Origin: Streptomyces sp. ISL-98
Lineage (GTDB): Bacteria > Actinomycetota > Actinomycetes > Streptomycetales > Streptomycetaceae
Length of the DNA stretch: 36,566 nt
Reading direction: 5' to 3'
NCBI RefSeq assembly: GCF_018614055.1
Contig: NZ_JAGGPB010000047.1
Location: 1-36,566 of the forward strand
Below the pieces are notes generated by a model, which was not told the origin of the DNA, did no database searches, and was given only the letters and a program-made list of their open reading frames with translations. Position numbers and translations under genes: made by a program. This document shows, one piece after another, positions 15,436 to 23,193 of the stretch (its first letter is position 1; each line of letters begins with the position of its first letter).

Positions 15436-16173
15436 TTAGGCAGTGCCGTCTGAGGGTGTTTCGGGTTTCGTGTGGAGGATCTCGCGGGCCTGTTCGGCGG
15501 CGCGGGCGGTGCTCTCGGAGACGAAGTCGAGGAAGCGGGCGACGTTCTCCAGGCGGGTGCCGGCGGGGGTGCGGGGGCCGAGGACGCCGACGCCCTGCCG
15601 TGCGGTCTCGACGATCTGGGCGATGGACCGGGCGCTGGCCATCATCGCCTGGTAAAAGACGTCGTCGTCGACGACGTAGCGGTCGCGGCGGCGTTCGTCG
15701 CGTTCCCGGCGGACCATGCCCTGGCTCTCGAGGAACGTGACTGCTTTGGAGATGGACGCCGGGCTGACCTTCAGGCGCTGGACGAGTTCGGACGCGGTGA
15801 GGCTGCCTGTGTCGGTGAGGGTGAGGCAGGCCATCACCCGGGCCATCATCGTGGGCGTGCCCGTAGCGATCATGACGTTGGTGAACGTCTCCTCGTACTC
15901 GCGTACCGCCTCGGCGTCGCGTCCGTGGGCCTGCTCGGGCGCGTGCGGGTCCCGGGGTGCGGCCTGCGTGCGCCGGTGGGCGCGGCGGCGTTCGGTGGCG
16001 CGGTGGGCCAGGTCGGCGCGGTAGGCGGTGGGGCCGCCGTTGCGCATGACCTCACGCGTGATCGTCGAGGTCGGACGCTCGAGGCGTCGGGCGATCTCCG
16101 CGTAGGCGAGCCCGTCTGCCACCCCCAGCGCGATCTGCTGGCGTTCCTGCTGGGTGAGCCTGCCTCCCGGCAT
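15436..16173 (-). CDS. Two-domain regulator: HTH_38 plus GbsR/MarR winged helix
   Basis: 245 residues. Residues 5-45 (LTQQERQQIALGVADGLAYA, EIARRLERPTSTITREVMRN) form an IS30-transposase-like HTH_38. After a basic linker rich in Arg and Ala, residues about 95-170 are a MarR/GbsR winged helix (SLTASELVQRLKVSPASISK, AVTFLESQGMVRRERDERRR, DRYVVDD). AGGGAG precedes ATG 16173. It is divergent from the DUF4097-ABC exporter operon and probably represses it; six copies of a CAACG-type box lie in the gap. The family usually senses small molecules; the ligand is unknown. Confidence 0.82.
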   Translation of the reverse strand: MPGGRLTQQERQQIALGVADGLAYAEIARRLERPTSTITREVMRNGGPTAYRADLAHRATERRRAHRRTQAAPRDPHAPEQAHGRDAEAVREYEETFTNVMIATGTPTMMARVMACLTLTDTGSLTASELVQRLKVSPASISKAVTFLESQGMVRRERDERRRDRYVVDDDVFYQAMMASARSIAQIVETARQGVGVLGPRTPAGTRLENVARFLDFVSESTARAAEQAREILHTKPETPSDGTA

Positions 16174-16234
16174 CGCGATCTCCCTTCAAACGCTTCCCTG
16201 ATGCCTCCAGCATAGCGTTCACTCTCAATCCAAT

Positions 16235-16357
16235 GCAACGAGCGGGGTGGCTGCCGTTGCTTTAAGGAGCAGGCCGGTGCAACGATGTTGAGGCCCTGAC
16301 CTGCATTGATGATGATTGTGCGCAACGAGCTTGTTGCCGGAAACCTTGAAGGCAACG
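16235..16357. promoter_or_regulatory. Array of GCAACG boxes between regulator and exporter operon
   Basis: GCAACG occurs at 16235, 16279, 16322 and 16352 on the plus strand and inverted (CGTTGC) at 16255. An ACAACGA follows at 16379. The copy at 16322 is part of the near-palindrome GCAACGAGCTTGTTGC. This density in about 125 bases is far above chance and the place is the shared control region, so these are likely binding sites of the two-domain regulator. Confidence 0.55.
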
Positions 16358-16400
16358 TAGCGTTTCTCTTGTCAGAAACAACGAGCCGAAGGACAGTACG

Positions 16401-17063
16401 ATGCAGAAGTTCGACACCCCCGCCCCGGTCGCCGCCGTCCTGGACATCCCCGCGGGCCGCATCCGGTTCATCGCCGCCGACCGGGCCGACACCACGGTCG
16501 AGATCCTGCCCGCGGACGCCTCCAAGAGCCGCGACGTGAAGGCGGCGGAGCAGACCACGGTCGCCTACGCCGACGGCGTCCTGCGGATCGAGGCCCCGGC
16601 GGCGAAGAACCAGATCCTCGGCAACTCCGGATCCGTCGAGGTGACCGTCCAGCTGCCCGCCGGCTCCCGCGTCGAAGCGAAGGCCGCCGCCGCCGAACTC
16701 CGAGGCGTCGGACGGCTCGGCGACGTCGCCTTCGAAGGCGCCTACCGCCAGATCAAGATCGACGAGGCCGCGAGCGTCCGCCTCACTGCGGCCGACGGCG
16801 ACGTCGAGGTCGGCCGGCTGGGCGGCCCCGCGGAGATCAGCACCGCAAGGGGCGACATCCGGATCGCCGAGGCCGTGCGCGGCACGGTCGTACTCCGCAC
16901 CCAGTCCGGCAACATTTCGGTCGCCGCCGCCGGCGTCTCGGCCGCCCTGGACGCCAGCACCGACTACGGCCGCGTCAGCAACGCCCTCAAGAACGACGGC
17001 ACCGCCGAACTCGACATCCGCGCCACCACCTCCCACGGCGACATCACCGCCCGCAGTCTCTGA
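16401..17063 (+). CDS. DUF4097-family beta-strand repeat protein
   Basis: 220 residues made of short beta-strand repeats: AVLDIPAGRIRFIAADRADT, TAADGDVEVGRLGGPAEIST, ARGDIRIAEAVRGTVVLRTQ, SGNISVAAAGVSA, ending TSHGDITARSL. This is the DUF4097 adhesin-like fold. AAGGA precedes ATG 16401. In actinomycetes such genes often stand before DrrA-type ABC genes under a MarR- or PadR-type regulator, as here; the role is unknown. The gene is intact with a 28-base gap to the ATPase. Confidence 0.82.
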   Translation: MQKFDTPAPVAAVLDIPAGRIRFIAADRADTTVEILPADASKSRDVKAAEQTTVAYADGVLRIEAPAAKNQILGNSGSVEVTVQLPAGSRVEAKAAAAELRGVGRLGDVAFEGAYRQIKIDEAASVRLTAADGDVEVGRLGGPAEISTARGDIRIAEAVRGTVVLRTQSGNISVAAAGVSAALDASTDYGRVSNALKNDGTAELDIRATTSHGDITARSL

Positions 17064-17091
17064 CCCGCAGCCTCTTAAGGGAGCACCCCTC

Positions 17092-18051
17092 ATGACCAAC
17101 CTGGCCATCGCGGCGAACGGGCTGCGCAAGTCCTACGGCGACAAGATCGTGCTCGACGGCGTCGACCTGGCCGTCCCACAAGGAACGATCTTCTCCCTGC
17201 TCGGCCCGAACGGCGCCGGCAAGACCACCGTCGTCAAGATCCTCTCCACCCTCATCGCCCCCGACCCCGCCTCCGGCCAGATCCGCGTCGGCGGCCACGA
17301 CCTGGCCGCCGCCCCGCAGGCGGTCCGCGCCGCAATAGGCGTCACCGGGCAGTTCTCCGCCGTCGACGGCCTGATCACCGGCGAGGAGAACATGCTCCTC
17401 ATGGCGGACCTGCACCTGCTCTCCCGCCGTGAGGGCCGCCGCACCGCCGCCGAACTCCTTGAGCGCTTCGACCTGGTGGAGGCCGCGAAGAAGCCCGTCT
17501 CCACCTACTCCGGCGGCATGAAGCGCCGCCTCGACATCGCCATGACCCTGGTCGGCAGCCCGCGGATCATCTTCCTCGACGAGCCGACCACCGGCCTCGA
17601 CCCGCGCTCCCGGCACAACATGTGGGGGATCATCCGCGAGCTCGTCACGGGCGGCGTCACCGTCTTCCTCACCACCCAGTACCTGGAGGAGGCCGACCAG
17701 CTCGCCGACCGTATCGCCGTACTCAACGACGGCAAGATCGCCGCCCAGGGCACCGCCGAGGAACTGAAGCGGCTGATCCCCGGCGGCCACGTCCGGCTCC
17801 GCTTCGCCGACCCGGCCACGTACCAGAGCGCCGCCCTCGCCCTGCGCGAGGTCACCCGGGACGACGAGGCACTGGCGCTGCAGATCCCCAGCGACGGCAG
17901 CCAGCGCGAACTGCGCGCCACCCTCGACCGGCTGGACTCCGCCGGCATCGAGGCCGACGAGCTCACCGTGCACACCCCAGACCTCGACGACGTCTTCTTC
18001 GCCCTCACCGGCGACACCACCGTCCCCAACCAGACCAAGGAGACAGTCTGA
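17092..18051 (+). CDS. DrrA-type ABC transporter ATP-binding protein
   Basis: 319 residues. Walker A GPNGAGKTTVVK (about 39-50), signature YSGGMKRRLDIA, Walker B IIFLDEPTTGLDP, switch region TQYLEEADQLADRIAVL. The C-terminal segment ending VHTPDLDDVFFALTG is typical of the daunorubicin-resistance DrrA subfamily. It powers an exporter with the membrane subunit at 18051; the two genes overlap by one base (TGATG). AAGGGAG precedes ATG 17092. Likely function is efflux of a drug or lipid; the substrate cannot be inferred. Confidence 0.92.
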   Translation: MTNLAIAANGLRKSYGDKIVLDGVDLAVPQGTIFSLLGPNGAGKTTVVKILSTLIAPDPASGQIRVGGHDLAAAPQAVRAAIGVTGQFSAVDGLITGEENMLLMADLHLLSRREGRRTAAELLERFDLVEAAKKPVSTYSGGMKRRLDIAMTLVGSPRIIFLDEPTTGLDPRSRHNMWGIIRELVTGGVTVFLTTQYLEEADQLADRIAVLNDGKIAAQGTAEELKRLIPGGHVRLRFADPATYQSAALALREVTRDDEALALQIPSDGSQRELRATLDRLDSAGIEADELTVHTPDLDDVFFALTGDTTVPNQTKETV

Positions 18052-18839
18052 TGAGCGCCCTCTCCCTCGCCGTACGCAACTCGAACACGATGCTGCGCCG
18101 CAACCTCCTGCACGCTCGCCGCTACCCGTCCCTCACCCTGAACCTGCTGCTCACCCCGGTCATGCTGCTGCTGCTGTTCGTCTACATCTTCGGCGACACC
18201 ATGAGCGCGGGCATCGGCGGCGGCGCGGACCGCTCCGCATACATCGCGTATGTCGTCCCGGGCATCCTGATGATGACCATCGGCGGCACCACGATCGGCA
18301 CCGCGGTGTCCGTCTCCACCGACATGACCGAGGGCATCATCGCCCGCTTCCGCACGATGGCGATCCACCGCGGCTCCGTGCTCATCGGACACGTCATCGG
18401 CAGCGTGCTGCAGTGCGTGATGAGCGTGGTCCTTGTCGGCGCCGTCGCCGTGGCCATCGGCTTCCGCTCCACCGACGCCACCGCCTTGGAATGGCTCGCG
18501 GCGTTCGGACTGCTCACGCTGTTCGCCCTGGCGCTCACCTGGATCGCCGTCGGCATGGGCCTGATCAGCCCGAACGCCGAGGCCGCCAGCAACAACGCGA
18601 TGCCCCTGATCTTCCTGCCGCTCATCTCCAGCACCTTCGTCCCGGTCGACGCGATGCCGGGCTGGTTCCAGCCGATCGCCCAGTACCAGCCGTTCACCCC
18701 GGCCATCGAGACCCTGCGCGGCCTGCTGCTCGGCACCGAGATCGGCCACAACGGCTGGCTCGCCATCACCTGGTGCCTGGCGCTGACCGTGCTCGGCTAC
18801 CTCTGGTCCAAGGCGTCGTTCAACCGCGACCCGAAGTAG
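18051..18839 (+). CDS. DrrB-type ABC transporter permease
   Basis: 262 residues of the ABC-2 type. It starts MSALSLAVRNSNTMLRRNLL with an amphipathic N-terminus, then about six hydrophobic segments (LLLTPVMLLLLFVYIFG; VVPGILMMTIGG; VLQCVMSVVLVGAVAVAIGF; FGLLTLFALALTWIAVGMG; PLIFLPLISSTFVPV; WCLALTVLGYLW). The ABC-2 signature region PVDAMPGWFQPIAQYQPFTP is present. It is translationally coupled to the ATPase by TGATG. The operon of DUF4097, ATPase and permease ends here. Confidence 0.92.
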   Translation: MSALSLAVRNSNTMLRRNLLHARRYPSLTLNLLLTPVMLLLLFVYIFGDTMSAGIGGGADRSAYIAYVVPGILMMTIGGTTIGTAVSVSTDMTEGIIARFRTMAIHRGSVLIGHVIGSVLQCVMSVVLVGAVAVAIGFRSTDATALEWLAAFGLLTLFALALTWIAVGMGLISPNAEAASNNAMPLIFLPLISSTFVPVDAMPGWFQPIAQYQPFTPAIETLRGLLLGTEIGHNGWLAITWCLALTVLGYLWSKASFNRDPK

Positions 18840-19085
18840 CCGCGCATGACAACGCGGGCCACCTCCCGCAACCCGTCCCACCCCAGGGCGGCGTACACCG
18901 ACACCACATCGGCGTACGCCGCCCCGTCTGCGTCCTCGGCCGCCCGACCGGCGGATGCGGCGCTGCCCGGCAGGGGTGCCGGTAGAACCGTGTCGCCAGC
19001 CGCAAACGGCCTCGTCCCGGGCTCCGGCCCCGCCCAGGGCCTGCGTCCCCTGCGTGACTCGGACGCGGCCGACCCCGTACGACAA

Positions 19086-19111
19086 GGCCCTGTTCTCGTA
19101 TAGCTAATCCG
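19086..19111. repeat. Repeat copy B, inverted relative to A and C
   Basis: GGCCCTGTTCTCGTATAGCT followed by AATCCG. Its reverse complement matches 20 of 21 bases of copy A (15373-15393) and, less closely, copy C (21839-21859). With copy C it brackets the segment holding the recombinase remnant, the P450 and the SSI-like gene. The five bases outside B (GACAA) and outside C (GACGA) differ at one position. Confidence 0.5.
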
Positions 19112-19199
19112 TTGTGAGCGGCCCCACGGAACAGGCGGTGAGCCCCGGTGCCGTTCGAGCAGCAATGCTGATCGCATGGCGTCAGCTCTCGCTGCCCGA

Positions 19200-19632
19200 G
19201 GGGATGTCGAAGGGATGCCTCTCACTGGCAGTCCGGCACCGCCCAGCTGCTGCCCCGCCTCATCGCCCGCCGGACCCGCGGCCCGCTGTTCCTCACCGAC
19301 CGCAAAGCCCCAGCCGGAACGCCGACGCTCGACGTGTGCCCGGAGACCGGCCGCGCCCGGCTCTCCTACCGCCGGGCCGAGGAGGTCTTCGAGGAGAACA
19401 CCCGGCTGCTGGCCGACCCGCTCGCCTCCCCGGACGACATCGAGGACCTGGACGGCTGGACACTCCACCGGCTTCGCCGCAGTGCCCTGACGCACGACGC
19501 CGAGGGCGGCACTTCCACCCCGATGCTGCTGGCCCGCTCCCGCCACGCCTCCGTCCGCTCCCTGGAGCGGTACGCCCGCCCCGGCGTCGACGCGGTGTCT
19601 ACCACGCGACGGGAAGCGCGACGGGACCTCTG
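19200..19632 (+). pseudogene. Tyrosine recombinase catalytic-domain remnant
   Basis: The plus frame reads WQSGTAQLLPRLIARRTRGP, RLSYRRAEEVFEENTRLL, then DGWTLHRLRRSALTHDA and LLARSRHASVRSLERYARPG. The H.LR box, the late His and the catalytic Tyr are recognisable, but the N-terminal DNA-binding part and the first catalytic Arg are missing, and there is no start codon. The family-like sequence stops near 19595, where the P450 3' end begins on the other strand; a few chance codons lead to TGA at 19632. Its end is nearly the same as the remnant at 2203-2328. Confidence 0.7.
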
Positions 19633-20798
19633 AGGAGGGCGTCCTTCTGGAAGGCGACCTCGTCGGAGGGCACGGTGAGGTGCAGGCGGGGGAACCGGGC
19701 GAAGAGGGCCGGCAGCAGGACCTGGGCCTGGAGGCGTGCCAGATGCGGTGCCACGCAGTAGTGCGGGCCGAAGCCGAAGGCAAGGTGGTTCGGGCCGGCA
19801 CGGTGGGCGTCGATCTCGGCCGGACAGGCGAACACTCCGGGGTCCCGGTTGGCGGCCCAGTAATGGACGTAGACGAATTCCCCAGCCCGGATGGTGACAT
19901 CGCCCAGCTCCACGTCCTCCATGGCCACGCGGGGCTGCCCGATGCCGTTCTTGTGAGGGATCCAGCGCAGCAGTTCCTCCACCAGCTGGGGCACGGAGAT
20001 CTCCTCCCCGCGCAGGGCCTGAACCAGGGGTGGCCGGCACAGCAGGGTGAAGACCATGTTTGCCAGGATGTTGCGCATCGGGTGCCAGCCGTTCAGCGCG
20101 GTGAGGGAGGCCATGGCGAGTGCTTCGTCCTCGCTCAGGCGTTGGCCGTCGACAGCCCGGGCCAGGTCGGTCATCAAGTCAGGGGCGGGCGTGGTGCGGC
20201 GTTGGACGAGCAGGTCGGCGAAGTACCGGGCTGCCTCGTCGCGCAGCGCGCGGGCCCGCTCCGCGTCCGCTTCGTCGCGCGGGCGCACGAGGATGCCCTC
20301 AGCCCAGCGCCGGATGTGGGGACGCTCGGCGGGCGGGACGCCGAAAATCTCTCCGATGAGCGTCAGCGGCAGCGGCGAGAGGAGGCCTTCGACGAGGTCC
20401 GTGGGCGGGCCGACGGTTTCGATGCGGTCCATCAGCTCGGCCGTCAGCGCCTGGGTGTGGGGGCGCAGCTCCTTCATCCGGGCTTCTGAGAAGGCCGGGG
20501 CGACCACGGATCGGATGCGGGTGTGGTCGGGTGGGTCGACGAAACTGACGCTGGCGCCCATCGGGATGAGGTGGCGGTTCATGGTGGGGAAGGGCCGGCC
20601 TGTGATGTGCCGGCTGAAGCGTGTGTCGGACGTCACCAACCGGACCTCTTCGTACCGGGTGACCAGCCAGCACTCCTTGAGCGCCTCGCCCTGGGGGAGC
20701 AAGACTTTCATCGCTGCTCCCTGTTCCAGCGCACGCGTCAGGAACGGGTCGAACTCCAGACCGGGCAGATCGGGCGGCCCGTACTCCGGCAGGCTCAT
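19599..20798 (-). CDS. Cytochrome P450 with atypical I-helix
   Basis: 399 residues from ATG 20798; GAGG lies ten bases upstream, whereas the in-frame GTG at 20807 sits on top of it. The K-helix ExxR (EELLR), the PERF-like region and the heme loop FGFGPHYCVAPHLARLQ (Cys348) are present, so it binds heme. In the I-helix the usual A-G-x-D/E-T-T is replaced: residues 234-243 read ALNGWHPMRN, lacking both the acidic residue and the Thr used for proton delivery. Such changes are known in P450s that do coupling rather than ordinary hydroxylation, but the substrate is unknown. No ferredoxin gene is adjacent. The stop lies right at the junction with the recombinase remnant. Confidence 0.88.
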   Translation of the reverse strand: MSLPEYGPPDLPGLEFDPFLTRALEQGAAMKVLLPQGEALKECWLVTRYEEVRLVTSDTRFSRHITGRPFPTMNRHLIPMGASVSFVDPPDHTRIRSVVAPAFSEARMKELRPHTQALTAELMDRIETVGPPTDLVEGLLSPLPLTLIGEIFGVPPAERPHIRRWAEGILVRPRDEADAERARALRDEAARYFADLLVQRRTTPAPDLMTDLARAVDGQRLSEDEALAMASLTALNGWHPMRNILANMVFTLLCRPPLVQALRGEEISVPQLVEELLRWIPHKNGIGQPRVAMEDVELGDVTIRAGEFVYVHYWAANRDPGVFACPAEIDAHRAGPNHLAFGFGPHYCVAPHLARLQAQVLLPALFARFPRLHLTVPSDEVAFQKDALLRGPVALPVAW

Positions 20799-21334
20799 CG
20801 AGGACACACCTCATTCCCTCTACATGTCATTGCCCCATCTTGCCCAAATATGACCACTAGACAGCGACTCGCCACACCGATGCCCGACTACTCACCCGGC
20901 TCACCGCCGCCAAGACTCTCCCCGCTCCTCAATACGCGTCCCATGCCGCGTTGACCAGCCGGTGACGCCGGCGCCGCCGAGCGTCAGGTGAGCTGCTCGA
21001 GGACTCTTTGCAGGTCTCCGAAGGCGTAAGCCCAGTTGTGGCACTTGAAGCTGCGGAGGTCTTCGACGCCGGGCGGGCCTCACCAATGGCTCCGCGACGA
21101 ATGGCGGATCTGGTGGGCAGTGGTGGACGCCCGACTATCCGGTCCGCTCAAGCCCGGTGAGGCGCCGGATCGACCCTTGGTCGCCAGTTTCAGGGTCGCA
21201 CGTTCGGTGGCGGCCGGGCCCGTGGACCGGCGTCAGCGATTTCTGTTGTTTTTGCGGCGAGTACTACGGCGACCCCAACGAGTGGGCATGACCGTAATGC
21301 GTAACTGTGACCGTGGAGAGGCGTTTACCCGTCT
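20799..21334. other. Gap between P450 and SSI-like gene
   Basis: No complete gene is convincing. On the minus strand 20984-21079 a short coding-like end reads GPPGVEDLRSFKCHNWAYAF then GDLQRVLEQLT with TGA at 20984-20986; upstream in the same frame a TGA interrupts it. I do not recognise it. The region must also hold the promoters of the divergent P450 and SSI-like genes. GGAGAGG at 21315-21321 may be a distant ribosome site for the latter. Confidence 0.4.
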
Positions 21335-21766
21335 ATGAATTTTCCGACCTCTCCACGGGCCGCGTCCACTGCCCTTCTCGCCGCCGCGCTGCTTCTCTCC
21401 TCGGCCGGTACAGCGAGTGCTCAGCAGGTCGCTGTTGGAGCAGCGACCAACCAGGGGGCCCGGTATCAGCTCGCCATCCACAAGGGGAAGGATGCCAGTG
21501 GCCCGATCCTGTCTGAGGTCACGCTGATTTGTCAGCCGACCGGAGGCACGCACCCGAATGCCTCACAAGCGTGCTCCGCGCTGGCGAACGCTAAGGGTGA
21601 CTTCGAGAAGCTACACGCAGACGACTTCGTCCTCTGTGACATCACCTACGATCCGCTGACGCTCACCGCTAAGGGCCGCGGCTTCGGCAAGAAGACCAAC
21701 TTCAAGAAGACATTCTCCAACCGGTGCGTCGCGAACTTGGAGACCGACGGCGTCTTCAGCTTCTGA
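21335..21766 (+). CDS. Subtilisin-inhibitor-like (SSI, family I16) secreted protein
   Basis: 143 residues. Signal peptide MNFPTSPRAASTALLAAALL...ASA, with cleavage near residue 29. The mature part matches Streptomyces subtilisin inhibitors: LICQPTGGTHPNASQACSAL (Cys66, Cys80), DFVLCDITYDPLTL (Cys101), KTFSNRCVANLE (Cys131) and the terminal VFSF. All four disulfide cysteines are kept. The reactive-site segment, which in SSI is C-P-M-V-Y-D-P, here reads C-D-I-T-Y-D-P, so P1 would be Ile103 and P2 Asp, an unusual site. SSI proteins inhibit secreted serine proteases. It lies rightward, divergent from the P450 region. Confidence 0.82.
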   Translation: MNFPTSPRAASTALLAAALLLSSAGTASAQQVAVGAATNQGARYQLAIHKGKDASGPILSEVTLICQPTGGTHPNASQACSALANAKGDFEKLHADDFVLCDITYDPLTLTAKGRGFGKKTNFKKTFSNRCVANLETDGVFSF

Positions 21767-21819
21767 CCGCCGCAACTGGGTCTGGCGCGGGCAGTTGAGG
21801 CATGGGCCCGTCGCTCTCT

Positions 21820-21859
21820 GCTACATGTCCGTGTGCCGTCGCTATACGAGAGTCAGGCC
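21820..21859. repeat. Repeat copy C
   Basis: GCTACATGTCCGT then GCCGTCGCTATACGAGAGTC and AGGCC; 32 of 40 positions match copy A at 15354-15393 in the same orientation. It lies 53 bases after the SSI-like stop and is inverted relative to copy B at 19086. It is followed at once by a recombinase-like C-terminal remnant. Confidence 0.55.
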
Positions 21860-21894
21860 GACGAGGCCGTCACACACCCTCAAGCCGCGCCGGG

Positions 21895-22101
21895 GCGAGG
21901 GCCAGCGCGACCCTGCGCGGACAGGACGCGACGCTGGAGCGGCTCCGCGTCGACCGGCAGCTCGACGAGGCCCTCACCCACGGGCCCGACCCTCTCCACC
22001 TCGCCGAGGTGTTCGGGCTCGATGAGAAGACTGCGATGGGCTACGCGGCCTCCGCACGGGCGCTGCTGGAGCAGGTGGCCGAAGCCGGCACCGTGAGTTG
22101 A
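21895..22101 (+). pseudogene. Integrase-like C-terminal remnant
   Basis: The plus frame reads ERLRVDRQLDEALTHGPDPL, then HLAEVFGLDEKTAMGYAASA and RALLEQVAEAG, ending at TGA 22101. The motif GPDPLHLA.VFG....TA..YA..AR.LL is the C-terminal tail found in large Streptomyces tyrosine recombinase-like proteins. There is no start and no catalytic region, so this is a remnant. It differs in sequence from the remnants at 2203 and 19200 and probably derives from another element. Confidence 0.5.
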
Positions 22102-22136
22102 CTGCGAACCCACGGGTCCATGGTGATTTCAGGAAC

Positions 22137-22232
22137 AAGCACTGATCTTGTCTTTTAACCTCCGGTCTCGAACGGAGTTCCGAACTTGATCGCTCGGATG
22201 GGGATTCGCCAGATGTGGGCACGACCTTCGGC
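22137..22232. repeat. Insertion-sequence end, copy 1 (no transposase attached)
   Basis: This stretch (TTTTAACCTCCGGTCTCGAA ... GAACTTGATC ... ATTCGCCAGATGTGGGCACG) resembles the leader before the truncated transposase at 22735-22814 by about 70% by eye, in the same orientation. No transposase follows, so it looks like a solo end. Confidence 0.4.
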
Positions 22233-22378
22233 CGATTCTGTGCTCCGACCAAGGATGCACTGACCAGCACGAAGGCCGTGGTTGAAGGTCTTCAACTCCC
22301 GCTCTGCAAAGTCGACTTGGTCAGACCTGCTTGCACGCGTCCCACCTGCCGCCCAGAATGTGATCGGTCACCGATGGG

Positions 22379-22729
22379 GTGGTCCCAGTGAGCCTGGTGG
22401 TGCTTGCGATGGCGGCAGTGAATGTGTCGAGAATCGATCGTCGCGTGCGGGGCGAGGTGGAACGGAGGGGGCTGTTCCTCGTCTCACCTGACCCGGAGCC
22501 CGGCATGCCGGATCACTTCGTCTTCGTATGCACTGACCCGGACCCGGGAGACTGCGGCTTCACCAGGGTGGGACAAGTGTCCACAGCGACGGGGGTTAAC
22601 CACGTCGTCTACGTGATGGACGGTCGCAATCGCCGGCAGGCGGTATCGCTCTCCCAGATCCGGGGCCATTTCCCGACTTGGGAAGACGGGATCATGGCTG
22701 TACTTGCCGCGTTCGATCAGTGGCGCTGA
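22379..22729 (+). CDS. Hypothetical protein between two IS-end repeats
   Basis: 116 residues from GTG 22379; ATG 22409 is an alternative and neither has a clear ribosome site. Sequence: VSRIDRRVRGEVERRGLFLV, PDHFVFVCTDPDPGDCGFTR, GVNHVVYVMDGRNRRQAVSL, ending FPTWEDGIMAVLAAFDQW. No signal peptide or membrane helix after the start region. Codon use is typical for the host. I do not recognise the family. It lies between two direct copies of an IS-end sequence and may be a passenger. Confidence 0.5.
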   Translation: MVPVSLVVLAMAAVNVSRIDRRVRGEVERRGLFLVSPDPEPGMPDHFVFVCTDPDPGDCGFTRVGQVSTATGVNHVVYVMDGRNRRQAVSLSQIRGHFPTWEDGIMAVLAAFDQWR

Positions 22730-22734
22730 CTTGA

Positions 22735-22814
22735 CTCTTAACGGCGGTCGTCGAATGTTCCCTCGAACTTGATCATTCGCGGAGGGAATCGCCGGACGTA
22801 GGGGCGGCCTTGGC
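22735..22814. repeat. Insertion-sequence end, copy 2, leading into a transposase
   Basis: TCTTAACGGCGGTCGTCGAA ... GAACTTGATC ... AATCGCCGGACGTAGGGGCG, the counterpart of 22137-22232, about 65 bases before the transposase start. This is probably the left end of that insertion sequence. Confidence 0.4.
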
Positions 22815-22879
22815 GTGACCCTGCGTGCTGTCCAGAGCGCGCGTTTCACAAGACCCAGTTGGGACCAAGGCCGCCAGGG

Positions 22880-23140
22880 GTGAGTCTGCTGCATCACGAT
22901 GTTGTGCGGGATTCGTTCGCGCTGCTGTCACACTTCCGGACGGAGTTGTCCGCGTCCATGACGGCCCGGAGGGACGCTCTGTTCGAGCTCACCGACGCGC
23001 TGCTGTGCGCGGACGGCCCGGTGAAGACGCTGGTCGGTCTGGCGCTCGCGCCGGAACACCGGCGCGGGCACGGAGCCCTCTACGCAGGACTGAACCATGG
23101 GCGCCTCGACGTGGACCGGCTGCGGGCGCGGTCGCTCAGC
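22880..23140 (+). pseudogene. IS701-like (NF041680-type) transposase, N-terminal fragment
   Basis: From GTG 22880: VSLLHHDVVRDSFALLSHF, RTELSASMTARRDALFELTD, ALLCADGPVKTLVGLALAPE, HRRGHGALYAGLNHGRLDVD. This is the conserved N-terminus of a common Streptomyces transposase family. The similarity stops near 23140 after about 87 residues, before any catalytic Asp. The sequence that follows leads into the palindromes and recombinase module, so that module, or a deletion linked to it, probably interrupted this gene. Confidence 0.7.
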
Positions 23141-23193
23141 GCTCCAAGATCATCCCGTGGCGAGTTTCTGGCGTATCTGGGAACCGGCGCGTA

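Noticed and set aside
17505..19085. Long minus-strand open frame (526 codons) across the ABC genes
   Set aside because: It is antisense to the clear ATPase and permease genes, and its translation is low-complexity (Gly, Arg, Ala, Asp) without family motifs.
18820..19100. Minus-strand coding after the ABC permease (AAYADVVSVYAALGWDGLRE)
   Set aside because: It has some codon bias but no start, no known motif, and runs antisense into the permease gene; too weak to annotate.
20799..20807. GTG start of the P450 at 20807
   Set aside because: The ribosome-binding GAGG is only one base from that GTG; ATG 20798 has proper spacing.
19599..21766. A biosynthetic gene cluster around the P450
   Set aside because: No synthase, ligase, peptide precursor or other tailoring gene is present; one P450 alone does not make a cluster.
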